A stretch of 64,000 bases of DNA, from positions 1 through 64,000 of the forward strand of contig NZ_DLHQ01000007.1 in NCBI RefSeq assembly GCF_002483305.1, in the 5' to 3' direction. The stretch's first letter is position 1. Every line of letters begins with the position of its first letter. Positions 53,930-62,351 of the stretch are shown here, piece by piece. Both the position numbers and the translations under genes were made by a program. The DNA comes from Brevundimonas sp. UBA7664. Lineage in GTDB: Bacteria > Pseudomonadota > Alphaproteobacteria > Caulobacterales > Caulobacteraceae. Under the pieces are notes generated by a model. It was not told the DNA's origin and ran no database searches. It saw only the letters and a program-made list of their open reading frames with translations.

Positions 53930-54319
53930 TCAGTCGCGGGGACGGTCGAGCCAGGCGTCGATCTGGCCCACGTCCGAGCTGACGTCGGCCCGACGCTCCG
54001 AGGCCGAGCGGCGCAGGGCCGCTTCTTCCTCCGACGAGCGCAGGGGACGCGGCGCGGGCGGCTGGATCGGCTCGGGCTGGCGGGCCGCTTCGATCCGCAG
54101 GCGATTGAGCCGGGTTTCGATCTCCAGTTGGCGCGCGAACGCCTCGCGCTGATCCGCCTGGGCGCGCAGCCGGTCCATTTCGATCCGGTGCTGGTCGGCC
54201 TGGTAGCGATGCGGATCGACCGCGGGCGCGCCGGGACGGGGCTGCCAGGTCTGGGCCTCGGCCGCGGCCGGTGCGGCGGCGAGCACGGTGAGGGCGAGCA
54301 GGGCGCGAAGGACGATCAT
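53930..54319 (-). CDS. Hypothetical exported protein
   Basis: A 129-residue precursor with a signal peptide (1-23, AEA cut) and a charged helical body (QADQHRIEMDRLRAQADQREAFARQ), probably coiled coil, ending with a Trp-Leu-Asp-Arg-Pro motif. No family is recognised. It lies in its own space between the metallopeptidase and methyltransferase genes; ATG 54319 gives a standard signal peptide. Confidence 0.68.
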   Translation of the reverse strand: MIVLRALLALTVLAAAPAAAEAQTWQPRPGAPAVDPHRYQADQHRIEMDRLRAQADQREAFARQLEIETRLNRLRIEAARQPEPIQPPAPRPLRSSEEEAALRRSASERRADVSSDVGQIDAWLDRPRD

Positions 54320-54364
54320 GTCTGTAGAGATGGCGCCTGCGGCTCTGACCTCCAAGCGTGGCCG

Positions 54365-55021
54365 TCAGCCGGGGCGGGCCAGGGTCCAGACACGCGTGCG
54401 TTTGACCGCGTCGTCCTCAAGCTCGCGCGTGGTGGGGACGGCGTACTCGGCCAGAAGGTCAAAGCCGGTCTTCGGAAAATAGGTCCGCAGGGGATCGCCG
54501 ACGAGGACGCGGATTCCGCGGTTCGCCGCGCCGGTCAGCCAGGCCAGAACCCGGCCCGCCATCGGCTGTTCGTAGAACACGTCGCCGGCGCAGATCACAT
54601 CCACGTCCGGCGGCGGGGCGTCCAGCAGGTCCGCATCAGTGAAGGCCAGGGTCACGCCGTTGGCGGCGGCGTTGAGCGCGACGGCGGCGCCGCAGAAGGG
54701 GTCGATGTCGGCGCACAGGACCGCGGCCGCGCCCGCCTGCATGGCGGCGATCCCAACCAGGCCCGAACCGGTCGCGAGATCCAGCACCCGTTTGCCCGCG
54801 ACCTCGGCGGGGTGGTCGAGCAGCCAGCGCGCCAGCCCCTGCCCGCCCGCCCAGGCGAAGGCCCAGAACGGCGGCGGCAGGCCCATCTCGCCCAGTTCTT
54901 CCTCCGTCAGCCGCCAGATCGGGGTGATCTCATCGGCCAGCCACAGCGAAATCTCCGGCGCGTGGGGCACGGGCTGGAGGCGGGTGTTTGCGAGGATGAA
55001 GGCGGCGGGGTCGGGGATCAC
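54365..55021 (-). CDS. Class I SAM methyltransferase, ETF-beta lysine methyltransferase-like
   Basis: A 218-residue methyltransferase with the SAM-binding LDLATGSGLVGIAA and a GDVFYEQP motif after DVDVICA, typical of the protein-lysine methyltransferase group (METTL20/ETFB). PFWAFAWAGGQ is an aromatic substrate-binding signature of the same group. It would methylate ETF-beta or ribosomal protein L7/L12-type substrates. GTG start overlaps the desaturase stop as GTGA. Confidence 0.83.
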   Translation of the reverse strand: MIPDPAAFILANTRLQPVPHAPEISLWLADEITPIWRLTEEELGEMGLPPPFWAFAWAGGQGLARWLLDHPAEVAGKRVLDLATGSGLVGIAAMQAGAAAVLCADIDPFCGAAVALNAAANGVTLAFTDADLLDAPPPDVDVICAGDVFYEQPMAGRVLAWLTGAANRGIRVLVGDPLRTYFPKTGFDLLAEYAVPTTRELEDDAVKRTRVWTLARPG

Positions 55022-55953
55022 GCCTGGGCCGACGCCTTGCCCAGAACCGCCAGATAGCCAGGCGCCACCTCCATCCGGCCACCCTGGGGCAGGGCGCGCA
55101 CCGCCCGGTGCAGGGCCGGGAGCTTCCAGCAGGGCACGTGCATGAACAGGTGGTGCTCGGCATGGAAATTGACCCAGTAGGGGGCGATGAAGGCGCGCTC
55201 CCACCACGCGGCGCGGGTCGTGCGGGCGGCGCGGAAGGGGTCGGTGGATGATCCCTCGACGCAGGCGTGCTCGGCGATGTTGCGCAGCCGGGTGACCATG
55301 GGGAACCAGGTCGCGAGGGGCAGCAGCCAGAGCGCGAAATACGCCCACCAGACGCCGGCCAGCGTCGCCCCGATCAGCAGGGCGGCGTTGACGAGCAGGA
55401 AGGGAGCGATCGAGCGTCCGGTGACGACGGCGCCCTCGGCCAGGTCTTCGTCCCGCCGGCTGGCGAAGGCCTTGAAGGCGAACAGGACGCGCTGCTTGAA
55501 AAAGGTCTGGCCGGTCAGGTCGCGGATGATCTTGCGGCGCAGGCTGGCGCGGGTGACCGGGAAGGGGGCCGAGAGGACCAGGTCGGGGTCTTCGGGCTGC
55601 TGGGCGTATTTGTGGTGCGACAGGTGATAGGGCCGATAGAGCGGCAGCGAGGCGCCCACCGGGACCGCGCACAGCCAGTGGCCGAGAAAGTCGTTCAGGC
55701 GGGCATTGGGCGACAGGCCGCCGTGCGCCGCCTCGTGCATCAATATGGCCAGTCCGAGCTGGCGCGTGCCGATGATCGCCACGCACAGCGGGATGAGGAT
55801 CGGCCAGACCGCGCCAGCCACGACAGCCACGGCGATGACGCCCCAGCAATGGACGACCAGCAGCAGTCCTCGCCAGCCGGACCGCGTCTGGAAGGGCGCC
55901 CACTCTTCGGGCGTGAACAGGTCGGACGGACGGGCGCGGGGCGCGGCGGGCAT
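55018..55953 (-). CDS. Fatty acid desaturase
   Basis: A 311-residue membrane di-iron desaturase with the three His boxes: HEAAHG (73-78), HLSHH (110-114) and HAEHH (264-268), and hydrophobic segments before and after the second box. It inserts a double bond in acyl chains of lipids or a carotenoid-like substrate. ATG 55953 is chosen for the sequence MPAAPRARPSDLFT; the longer TTG version would add 29 residues without similarity to family members. Confidence 0.86.
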   Translation of the reverse strand: MPAAPRARPSDLFTPEEWAPFQTRSGWRGLLLVVHCWGVIAVAVVAGAVWPILIPLCVAIIGTRQLGLAILMHEAAHGGLSPNARLNDFLGHWLCAVPVGASLPLYRPYHLSHHKYAQQPEDPDLVLSAPFPVTRASLRRKIIRDLTGQTFFKQRVLFAFKAFASRRDEDLAEGAVVTGRSIAPFLLVNAALLIGATLAGVWWAYFALWLLPLATWFPMVTRLRNIAEHACVEGSSTDPFRAARTTRAAWWERAFIAPYWVNFHAEHHLFMHVPCWKLPALHRAVRALPQGGRMEVAPGYLAVLGKASAQA

Positions 55954-56048
55954 GGCCCAGAATACGCCCGGCCCGCTGTCATTTCCAAACGGGTGAGCGG
56001 TGTCAGGCAGGGCTGACGAAAAGTCAGGTTGACATGACAAATCTGAAC

Positions 56049-56066
56049 TGTAAGGTAGGCCTTACA
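56049..56066 (+). promoter_or_regulatory. Palindromic operator TGTAAGG-N4-CCTTACA
   Basis: A perfect 7-bp palindrome centred 30 bases before the membrane protein gene. A matching half site, CCTTACA, occurs again at 56707-56713 before the alpha/beta hydrolase gene. The small HTH protein of this locus is the natural candidate to bind it, by analogy with other auto-regulated XRE pairs. Confidence 0.6.
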
Positions 56067-56086
56067 TTCAGTCAGGAGAAGTTGTC

Positions 56087-56494
56087 ATGTTGAACGTATG
56101 GAAAACCGGGACGGCGGCGCACAAGCGGTACGTATTCCGCACCTTCGCCTTCATGATTCCCTACATGCTGGTCTGCATCTCGATGATGGTGACCGATGTC
56201 TTCGACGAGATCATCGGCAAGCCTGCGGGCTGGTTCCTGGCCGCCGCCGTCTCTGCGCCGGTGATCGGCCAGCTCTGGGCCACGCTGAGCCTGATCCGGG
56301 AAAGCGACGAGTTCGTGCGCGCGGTGACGGCCAAACAGTTCATCATCTCCGCCGGCCTGGCCATGGCCCTGGCGACCTTCTGGGGGTTCGCCGAGACCTT
56401 CGCCGCCGCGCCCCATCTGCCGGGCTGGCTGGTCTATGCGGCCTTCTGGGGCATCTTCGGCTGCGTTGCTCCGTTCGTTCGGGCGTCGAACTGA
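56087..56494 (+). CDS. Small membrane protein paired with XRE regulator
   Basis: A 135-residue protein with four hydrophobic segments (about 22-38, 48-68, 88-105 and 115-130), short loops and few charged residues. It starts at ATG 56087 with TCAGGAGAAG upstream. The stop overlaps the next ATG (TGATG), and the pair looks like one of the common membrane protein plus small XRE regulators. Its function is unknown. Confidence 0.75.
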   Translation: MLNVWKTGTAAHKRYVFRTFAFMIPYMLVCISMMVTDVFDEIIGKPAGWFLAAAVSAPVIGQLWATLSLIRESDEFVRAVTAKQFIISAGLAMALATFWGFAETFAAAPHLPGWLVYAAFWGIFGCVAPFVRASN

Positions 56495-56691
56495 TGAAGA
56501 ACCGTCTCAAACTGCTGCGCGTCGAGCGCGGATGGACCCAGGAACAACTGGGGCAGGCGCTGGGCGTCTCGCGCCAGGCGGTCAACGCCCTGGAGACCGA
56601 AAAGCACGACCCCTCGCTGGACCTCGCCTATCGCATCGCCGTGCTGTTCGCGCGGCCGGTGGAAGAGGTTTTCGACAACCCCCACGCCTGA
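56494..56691 (+). CDS. Small XRE-family HTH regulator
   Basis: A 65-residue protein that is only a Cro/CI-type HTH: RLKLLRVERGWTQEQLGQAL, then GVSRQAVNALE and EKHDPSLDLAYRIA. Such minimal regulators usually control their own operon; the palindrome at 56049 is the likely target. It may also act on the hydrolase gene downstream. Confidence 0.87.
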   Translation: MKNRLKLLRVERGWTQEQLGQALGVSRQAVNALETEKHDPSLDLAYRIAVLFARPVEEVFDNPHA

Positions 56692-56725
56692 CGGGCGTCA
56701 GGATAACCTTACAGGATCAAAGACC

Positions 56726-57667
56726 ATGATGTTCATGTCCCGCCATGGCGGCGGCCGCCTGCTGCGCGCCTTTGCCCTCGCTTCCGCCGTCGCCCTGGGG
56801 GCCGGGGCGGTCGCCCTGGCTGCCCGCGCCGAACCCGCGGCGTTCGCCGCCCAGACCGCCTTCGCCTCGGACCGGTTGTCGGTCGAGGTCATCGGATCCG
56901 GTCCCGATGTCATCCTGATCCCCGGCTTCAGCTCTTCGCGCGAGGTGTGGCGGGCCGAGGCCGAGCGGCTGAAGGCGACGCACCGGGTGCATCTGGTGCA
57001 GCTGGCCGGGTTCGCCGGCGAGCCGTGGACGCATGGCGAGGGCGGCCCGTTCGTCCAGCCGGTCGTTGATGAGCTGACCCGCTATATCCGCGAGATGGGC
57101 CTGGAGAAGCCGGCGGTGATCGGCCATTCGATGGGCGGGATGACCGCGGTGATGCTGGCCCAGCAGCATCCCGAGGCCGTCGGGCGGGTGATGAGCGTGG
57201 ACAGCCTGCCCTTCTTCAGCGCCCTGTTCGGGCCGCAGGTCACCGCCGAAACGGCGCGTCCGTTCGCCGATCAGGCCGCGGCCGGGATTCTGGCGGCCGA
57301 TGCGGCGGGTTTCCAGGCGCAGCAGGGCCAGACCGCGATCGGGCTGGCGCGGGACCCGGCGACGCGGGAGGCGATGGTCGCGTGGTCGATGGCCTCGGAC
57401 CGCCAGGCGATGGCGGCGGCGATCCACGAGGTGATGACCACGGATCTGAGGCCGGGTCTGCCGGCGATGACGACGCCGGTCTGGGCGATCTACGCTTCCG
57501 ACGCCGACGGGGGCGCTCCGGCCGCGATGGCCGACGCGCTGTGGGGTCGGGAATACGCCGCCCTGCCGGGCGTCTGGCTGATCCGCGTCGATGGCAGCCG
57601 GCATTTCATCATGGCCGACCAGCCGGCGCGGTTCGCCGAACTGGTCGATCAGTTCCTCGCCGACTGA
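56726..57667 (+). CDS. Exported alpha/beta-hydrolase
   Basis: A 313-residue hydrolase with a signal peptide (1-34), the nucleophile elbow GHSMGGM (Ser after about 137), FVQPVVDELTRYI before it and a final DGSRHFIM with the catalytic His. The catalytic acid lies in YASDADGG. It acts in the periplasm or outside; the substrate is unknown. The half operator CCTTACA 13-19 bases before the start suggests control by the upstream XRE protein. Confidence 0.82.
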   Translation: MMFMSRHGGGRLLRAFALASAVALGAGAVALAARAEPAAFAAQTAFASDRLSVEVIGSGPDVILIPGFSSSREVWRAEAERLKATHRVHLVQLAGFAGEPWTHGEGGPFVQPVVDELTRYIREMGLEKPAVIGHSMGGMTAVMLAQQHPEAVGRVMSVDSLPFFSALFGPQVTAETARPFADQAAAGILAADAAGFQAQQGQTAIGLARDPATREAMVAWSMASDRQAMAAAIHEVMTTDLRPGLPAMTTPVWAIYASDADGGAPAAMADALWGREYAALPGVWLIRVDGSRHFIMADQPARFAELVDQFLAD

Positions 57668-57678
57668 GGCAGGGCGGC

Positions 57679-58533
57679 TCAGTCGGCCGGCGGCGCGGCC
57701 CGGACCGGGGTCACGTCGCCGGCCTTGAGCAGCTGGCCGCCGAACTCGTCGGCATAGGCCACGGCCAGCAGCGAACGGAAGCCGGTGACCGGGATGGCGA
57801 GCTCATACCCGCCCTCGGCATAGGGACCGACCTGATAGGGTCCGATCAGGAAGGTCAGGCCGGCGGCCTTGCCCGGGACCGTGCCGGGGGTCAGGACGAA
57901 GGCGGTGTCGACGGCGCGAGGGCAGGACCAGTCCTTGCCGTCCATGGTAACGGAGGCGCTGTCGGGCACGCGGGCGCGTTTGGCGGCGTTGATGGCCGAA
58001 CACAGGGCCTGGTCGAGGACCGTCAGGTCGGCGCCGGGGCGGAACAGGGCCGCGAGGCCGAGCCGCCGCTTCAGCGCCTTGTCCCACAGGATGCCGCTGG
58101 TCAGGGTGTTGGGGTGGGCGCCGCCGGAATAGTCGAAATCGACCCGTTTGAGACTGAACAGCTTGCCGGTCTCAAGGGCGGCGGTGACCGTGACGGTCTT
58201 TTCGTATTTGGGCCGGTCGGTGTCGGCCCCGGCCTCGGTCAGTTCGCCCTGGGCGCCCTCGATGAACTGGCGCAGCTGGCGCACCTCCTCGGCATAGAGG
58301 GGGGCGTGCAGATCGGTCTGGGGCTTGATGGCGTCGGGCAGGGTCAGACGGACATCGGCGTAGGGCGTCTTCAGCTCGAAGCCCATCGGCGCGGCGGCGT
58401 CGGCCGGGGTCACGGTCGCGGTCTCGCCGGGCGTGGAGGCGGCGGGCGGCGCGGGCTCCTTGTCGCGGTTGCAGGCCGACAGGGCGGTCGCCGCGGCGGC
58501 CAGGATCAGGAGCGTACGGATGGGGGAGGTCAT
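57679..58533 (-). CDS. Lipoprotein with DUF3298/DUF4163-like domain
   Basis: A 284-residue lipoprotein (lipobox LSAC, Cys20), with a Pro/Ala-rich linker, then a domain resembling the RsiV/DUF3298 fold (ALETGKLFSLKRVDFDYSGGAHPNT and GGYELAIPVTGF). Such domains bind lysozyme or wall fragments in other bacteria; the role here is not known. GAAGGAG precedes ATG 58533. Adjacent on the same strand to ubiA, 11 bases away. Confidence 0.75.
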   Translation of the reverse strand: MTSPIRTLLILAAAATALSACNRDKEPAPPAASTPGETATVTPADAAAPMGFELKTPYADVRLTLPDAIKPQTDLHAPLYAEEVRQLRQFIEGAQGELTEAGADTDRPKYEKTVTVTAALETGKLFSLKRVDFDYSGGAHPNTLTSGILWDKALKRRLGLAALFRPGADLTVLDQALCSAINAAKRARVPDSASVTMDGKDWSCPRAVDTAFVLTPGTVPGKAAGLTFLIGPYQVGPYAEGGYELAIPVTGFRSLLAVAYADEFGGQLLKAGDVTPVRAAPPAD

Positions 58534-58544
58534 GCGGGTCTCCT

Positions 58545-59567
58545 TCAGAACGGCCACGATACAGCGCCGAAAATGATGGCGGAAAGCAGAATGAAGCCGG
58601 CGTCGCGGTTCGAGCGAAACAGCCGCAGGGCGAGGGCCGGGTCGTCGGGGCGGACGTCGCGCGCCTGACGGAACAGATGGGCGGCGAGGGGCAGCAGGGC
58701 GACGTAGAAGATCGGCCCGAGCCCGGCGGCCAGGCCGGCCGCGACGGTCAGGCCGACGGTCGCGCAATAGAAGACGCCGACGCCCCCACGGACGTTCGAG
58801 CCGAGGCGGCGGGCCGAGGACTTCACCCCGACCATGGCGTCGTCCTCGATGTCCTGCAGGGCGTAGATGGTGTCGTAGCCGAGGGTCCAGAAGACGAGGG
58901 CGAGGTAGAGGAAGGCAGCCGACAGGGCCAGTTCACCGTTGACGCCCGTGGCTGCGCTGTAGGTGTACCATTGTCCCGAAGCCACCATGGCTTTCGCGAC
59001 CAGCCAGAGCGCGAAGGGGAGCAACCCCGTCGCCGCCGCGAACCCCATCAGCGCGCCCCAGTTGAAGGTCAGGCCGAGCCAGGCCTGGGGCCACCAGGTG
59101 ATCCGCTTCATGAAGGGGTAGGCGGCGACGAGGGCGAGGGAGGCGACGCCCAGCAGGACGGCGCTCAGGTTCAGGGTGAGCAGGATCAGCAGGCTGATCA
59201 GGCTGCATATGACCACGAAGGCCCAAGCCTGTTTGACCGAGATTCGGCCGGAGGGGATGGGACGCAGGGCGGTGCGGGCCACCTTCGCGTCGATGTCGAG
59301 GTCGACGATGTCGTTGAAGGCGCAGCCCGCCGCCCGCATCAGGCAGGCGCCGAGGGCGAAGCCGAGGAAGAGCCAGGCGTCGTAGAGGTCCGGCGTCTTG
59401 CGATACTGGGCCAGAGCCAGGGCGATGCCCTGCCAGCCGGGCAGGAGCAACAGCCAGATGCCGATGGGGCGGTCGAAGCGGCCGAGCTTCAGCCACGGCT
59501 TGAGGCCTTCCGGCGCATGACGGTCGACCCAGTTCGTCGGGGCGTCGGGAAGCGGGGCGGAGGTCAT
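58545..59567 (-). CDS. ubiA: 4-Hydroxybenzoate polyprenyltransferase
   Basis: A 340-residue membrane prenyltransferase with about eight hydrophobic helices. Both Asp-rich motifs are present: NDIVDLDIDAKVARTA and the late DTIYALQDIEDD. It attaches the ubiquinone side chain to 4-hydroxybenzoate. ATG 59567 is selected because the N-terminus then starts MTSAPLPD; the longer frame would overlap the ligD end region. Confidence 0.93.
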   Translation of the reverse strand: MTSAPLPDAPTNWVDRHAPEGLKPWLKLGRFDRPIGIWLLLLPGWQGIALALAQYRKTPDLYDAWLFLGFALGACLMRAAGCAFNDIVDLDIDAKVARTALRPIPSGRISVKQAWAFVVICSLISLLILLTLNLSAVLLGVASLALVAAYPFMKRITWWPQAWLGLTFNWGALMGFAAATGLLPFALWLVAKAMVASGQWYTYSAATGVNGELALSAAFLYLALVFWTLGYDTIYALQDIEDDAMVGVKSSARRLGSNVRGGVGVFYCATVGLTVAAGLAAGLGPIFYVALLPLAAHLFRQARDVRPDDPALALRLFRSNRDAGFILLSAIIFGAVSWPF

Positions 59568-59606
59568 GGCCAAGGTTCTAGCCGGTTCGCTTCGCACGAA
59601 GAAGGG

Positions 59607-62210
59607 TCAGAGCACCTTCTTGAGGATCGGCCGCAGGTTCACCGCGCCGTCGCGGAAATCCTTCCACGGATCGGGCTTCTTCAGCAGGGCGGCGGCGTCG
59701 TGGAGGGTGAAGGCGCTGGGGTCGAGGCCGGTCTTCACCTTGCCCCAGGACAGGGGGAAGGCGACGCCCGCGCCGGGGCGGGCGCGGGGGGACCAGGGGG
59801 CGACGGCGGTGGCCATGCGGCCGTTGCGCAGATAGTCGAGGAAGATCTTTCCGCCCCGCGCCTTCTTGGCCAGGGTGGTGGTGAAATGGTCGGGATCTGC
59901 GGCGCGGACGCGCTCGGACACCGCCTTGGCGAAGGCCTTGCACTGGTCCCACTCGATGCGGCTGCGGGCGTCGGTCTTGATCGGGACGACGACGTGCAGC
60001 CCCTTGCCGCCGGTGGTCTTGACGAAGGCGTTCAGGCCGAGGGATTCCAGCGCCTTCTTCACCGTTTTCGCGGCGCGGATGACGTCATTGAAATCGAGGC
60101 CTTCGTCGGGGTCGAGGTCGAAGGTGACCTGTTCCGGAGTCTCGGGATCGCCGGACTTGCAGCCCCACGGATGGAGTTCCAGCCCGCCGGCCTGACCGAT
60201 GGCGACCAGACCGCCGACGTCGAGGACGCCGACATAGGGTTTGCGCTCCTTCACATCGATCAGCTTCAGCCGCGGGTTGGCGCCGGGCATGGCGTGGCGC
60301 TGGAAGAATGTCTCGCCGGTGATGCCTTCGGGCGCGCGGATGATGGAGACGGGCCGGTCGGCGACGTGAGGCAGGATGCGGTCGGCGGCCATCTCGTAAT
60401 AGCGGGCCAAGTCGGCTTTGGTGATGGCGGGTTTGCCGTCCGCCGCGGGCCACAGGACCTTGTCGGGGCTGGAGATGGTGACGCCGGCGACGATGACCTT
60501 GCCCTTTGACGATGTGCGGGCCGACGGGGCGGGTTCGCCGGGGATGTGGAGGTCCGGCGCGGCCTTGGTGGATTGGGGCGAGGTCTTGCCCGGGATCGAT
60601 GGCGGCTGCGGTCGCTCCGTCACCTCGGCCGCCGTCTTGTCCTCGCGCAGGCCCTTGAAGGCGGCGTGGCGCAGCGAGCCGGATTCGGTGTAGCCGCCAT
60701 GCTCCAGCTCGGCGACGAGGACCGGCTTCAGCCAGTGGATGTCGCGGCCCCCGCGCGGGGCGCCCTTGCCGGCGAAGGGACTGGTCTCCGCGGCGGCGGA
60801 CTTCAGGGCGGGCAACAGGGTCTTGAGGAGGGGCGCCGAATAGCCCGTGCCGACCCGGCCGAGGTAGCGCAGGTCGTCCTTGTCCTGGACGCCGACCAGC
60901 AGGGAGCGGAAGCGGGTCCCGCCCTCGGACGACCAGCCGCCGATGACGACCTCGTCGCGGCCCCGGCATTTGGACTTGAGCCAGGTGGATGAGCGGCCCG
61001 CAAGGTAAGGGGCGTCCAGCTTCTTGGAGATGACGCCTTCGAGATCCATGCGGCAGGCGCTCTCAAGAATGGCGGCGCCGGTGGTGGCGAAATGGTCGAC
61101 ATAGCGGACGCGGTCCTTCGCCGCCTTCGGCATGCGGTCGATGTGGGCCTGAAGCCGGGCCTTGCGGTGCGACAGGGGCAGTTTGCGCAGGTCCTCGGTC
61201 CCCTCCGACAGCAGGTCAAAGGCGAAGAAGACCAGGCCGCTGGTCTTTCCATCGGCGATGGCGGCCTGAAGGGCGGAGAAGTCCGGCATGTGATCCCCGG
61301 CCAGGGCGCACAGTTCGCCGTCGATGACGCCGTCGGGCCATGAGCCGGCGTCCTTCACCACCTCCGGAAACTTGGCTGACCAGTCGTGGCCGCGCCGGGT
61401 GTAGAGCCGCGCCTTGCCGCCGCCGGTGGCGATCTGGACGCGGTAGCCGTCGAACTTGATCTCATGGGCCCAGCCGGTCCCGGCGGGCGGATGGTCGGCG
61501 ACCTTGCACAGCTGGATCGGGATGAAGGCCGGCGGCCTGGCCAGATGCGCCTCGCGGGCGGCGGGCTGCGGTTTGGCCGGACCCTTGCGCGCGACCGGCT
61601 TGGACGAGGTCCACTGCGTCTTGCCGGTCGCGATCTCGGCCAGGCTGCGGCCGGTCGTGATGGAGGCGTCGATCTCCATATTGGCGTCGCCCTCGCCCTC
61701 GACGGTGTGTTCGTCGCGCTCCTTGATCAGCAGCCAGTTGTTGCGCTTCGACGGCTTGCCGCGGTCCGAGCGGAGGCGGATCAGGGCCCATTTTCCCTGC
61801 AGCCGCTCGCCGTGCAGGATCATCTTGATCTGGCCCTCCTTGAAGGCCGCGTCGAGGTCGGGCTCCTGCGGCTCCCAGGTTCCGCGGTCCCACATCTGCA
61901 CCGTGCCGGCGCCGTAGTTGCCCGAGGGGATGGTCCCTTCGAAGGACCCGTAGTCGAGCGGATGGTCCTCGACCTCGACGGCCAGACGTTTGACGGCCGT
62001 GTCGCGCGACGGGGCCTTGGTCACGGCCCAGGACTTGAGCACGCCGTCGACCTCGATGCGGAAGTCGTAATGCAGCCGCGTCGCGGCGTGGCGCTGGATC
62101 AGATAGGTCAGGGCGGTGGTCTTCGCCCGGCCCTTGCGGCCTTTCGGCTCCGGGGTTTCAGCGAAACTGCGCTTGGCCTGATAGGTTTTGAGTTCGCCCT
62201 TGGCTGCCAT
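59607..62210 (-). CDS. ligD: Multifunctional DNA ligase D (NHEJ)
   Basis: An 867-residue fusion with a PE-LIG-POL order. The 3'-phosphoesterase lies at residues 30-200 (RHAATRLHYDFRIEVDG, HPLDYGSFEGTIPSGNYG). The ATP ligase follows, with nucleotidylated Lys252 in HEIKFDGYR, and then the primase-polymerase (SSPDKVLWP, FDLDPDEG). It repairs double-strand breaks with Ku, but no ku gene is in the window. Linkers carry Pro/Lys-rich low-complexity stretches, as in family members. Confidence 0.95.
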   Translation of the reverse strand: MAAKGELKTYQAKRSFAETPEPKGRKGRAKTTALTYLIQRHAATRLHYDFRIEVDGVLKSWAVTKAPSRDTAVKRLAVEVEDHPLDYGSFEGTIPSGNYGAGTVQMWDRGTWEPQEPDLDAAFKEGQIKMILHGERLQGKWALIRLRSDRGKPSKRNNWLLIKERDEHTVEGEGDANMEIDASITTGRSLAEIATGKTQWTSSKPVARKGPAKPQPAAREAHLARPPAFIPIQLCKVADHPPAGTGWAHEIKFDGYRVQIATGGGKARLYTRRGHDWSAKFPEVVKDAGSWPDGVIDGELCALAGDHMPDFSALQAAIADGKTSGLVFFAFDLLSEGTEDLRKLPLSHRKARLQAHIDRMPKAAKDRVRYVDHFATTGAAILESACRMDLEGVISKKLDAPYLAGRSSTWLKSKCRGRDEVVIGGWSSEGGTRFRSLLVGVQDKDDLRYLGRVGTGYSAPLLKTLLPALKSAAAETSPFAGKGAPRGGRDIHWLKPVLVAELEHGGYTESGSLRHAAFKGLREDKTAAEVTERPQPPSIPGKTSPQSTKAAPDLHIPGEPAPSARTSSKGKVIVAGVTISSPDKVLWPAADGKPAITKADLARYYEMAADRILPHVADRPVSIIRAPEGITGETFFQRHAMPGANPRLKLIDVKERKPYVGVLDVGGLVAIGQAGGLELHPWGCKSGDPETPEQVTFDLDPDEGLDFNDVIRAAKTVKKALESLGLNAFVKTTGGKGLHVVVPIKTDARSRIEWDQCKAFAKAVSERVRAADPDHFTTTLAKKARGGKIFLDYLRNGRMATAVAPWSPRARPGAGVAFPLSWGKVKTGLDPSAFTLHDAAALLKKPDPWKDFRDGAVNLRPILKKVL

Positions 62211-62251
62211 GAGGGGGTGAACGCGGGTCGGCGGGGAGCGTTGCCGTCGAG

Positions 62252-62351
<100 letters not shown>

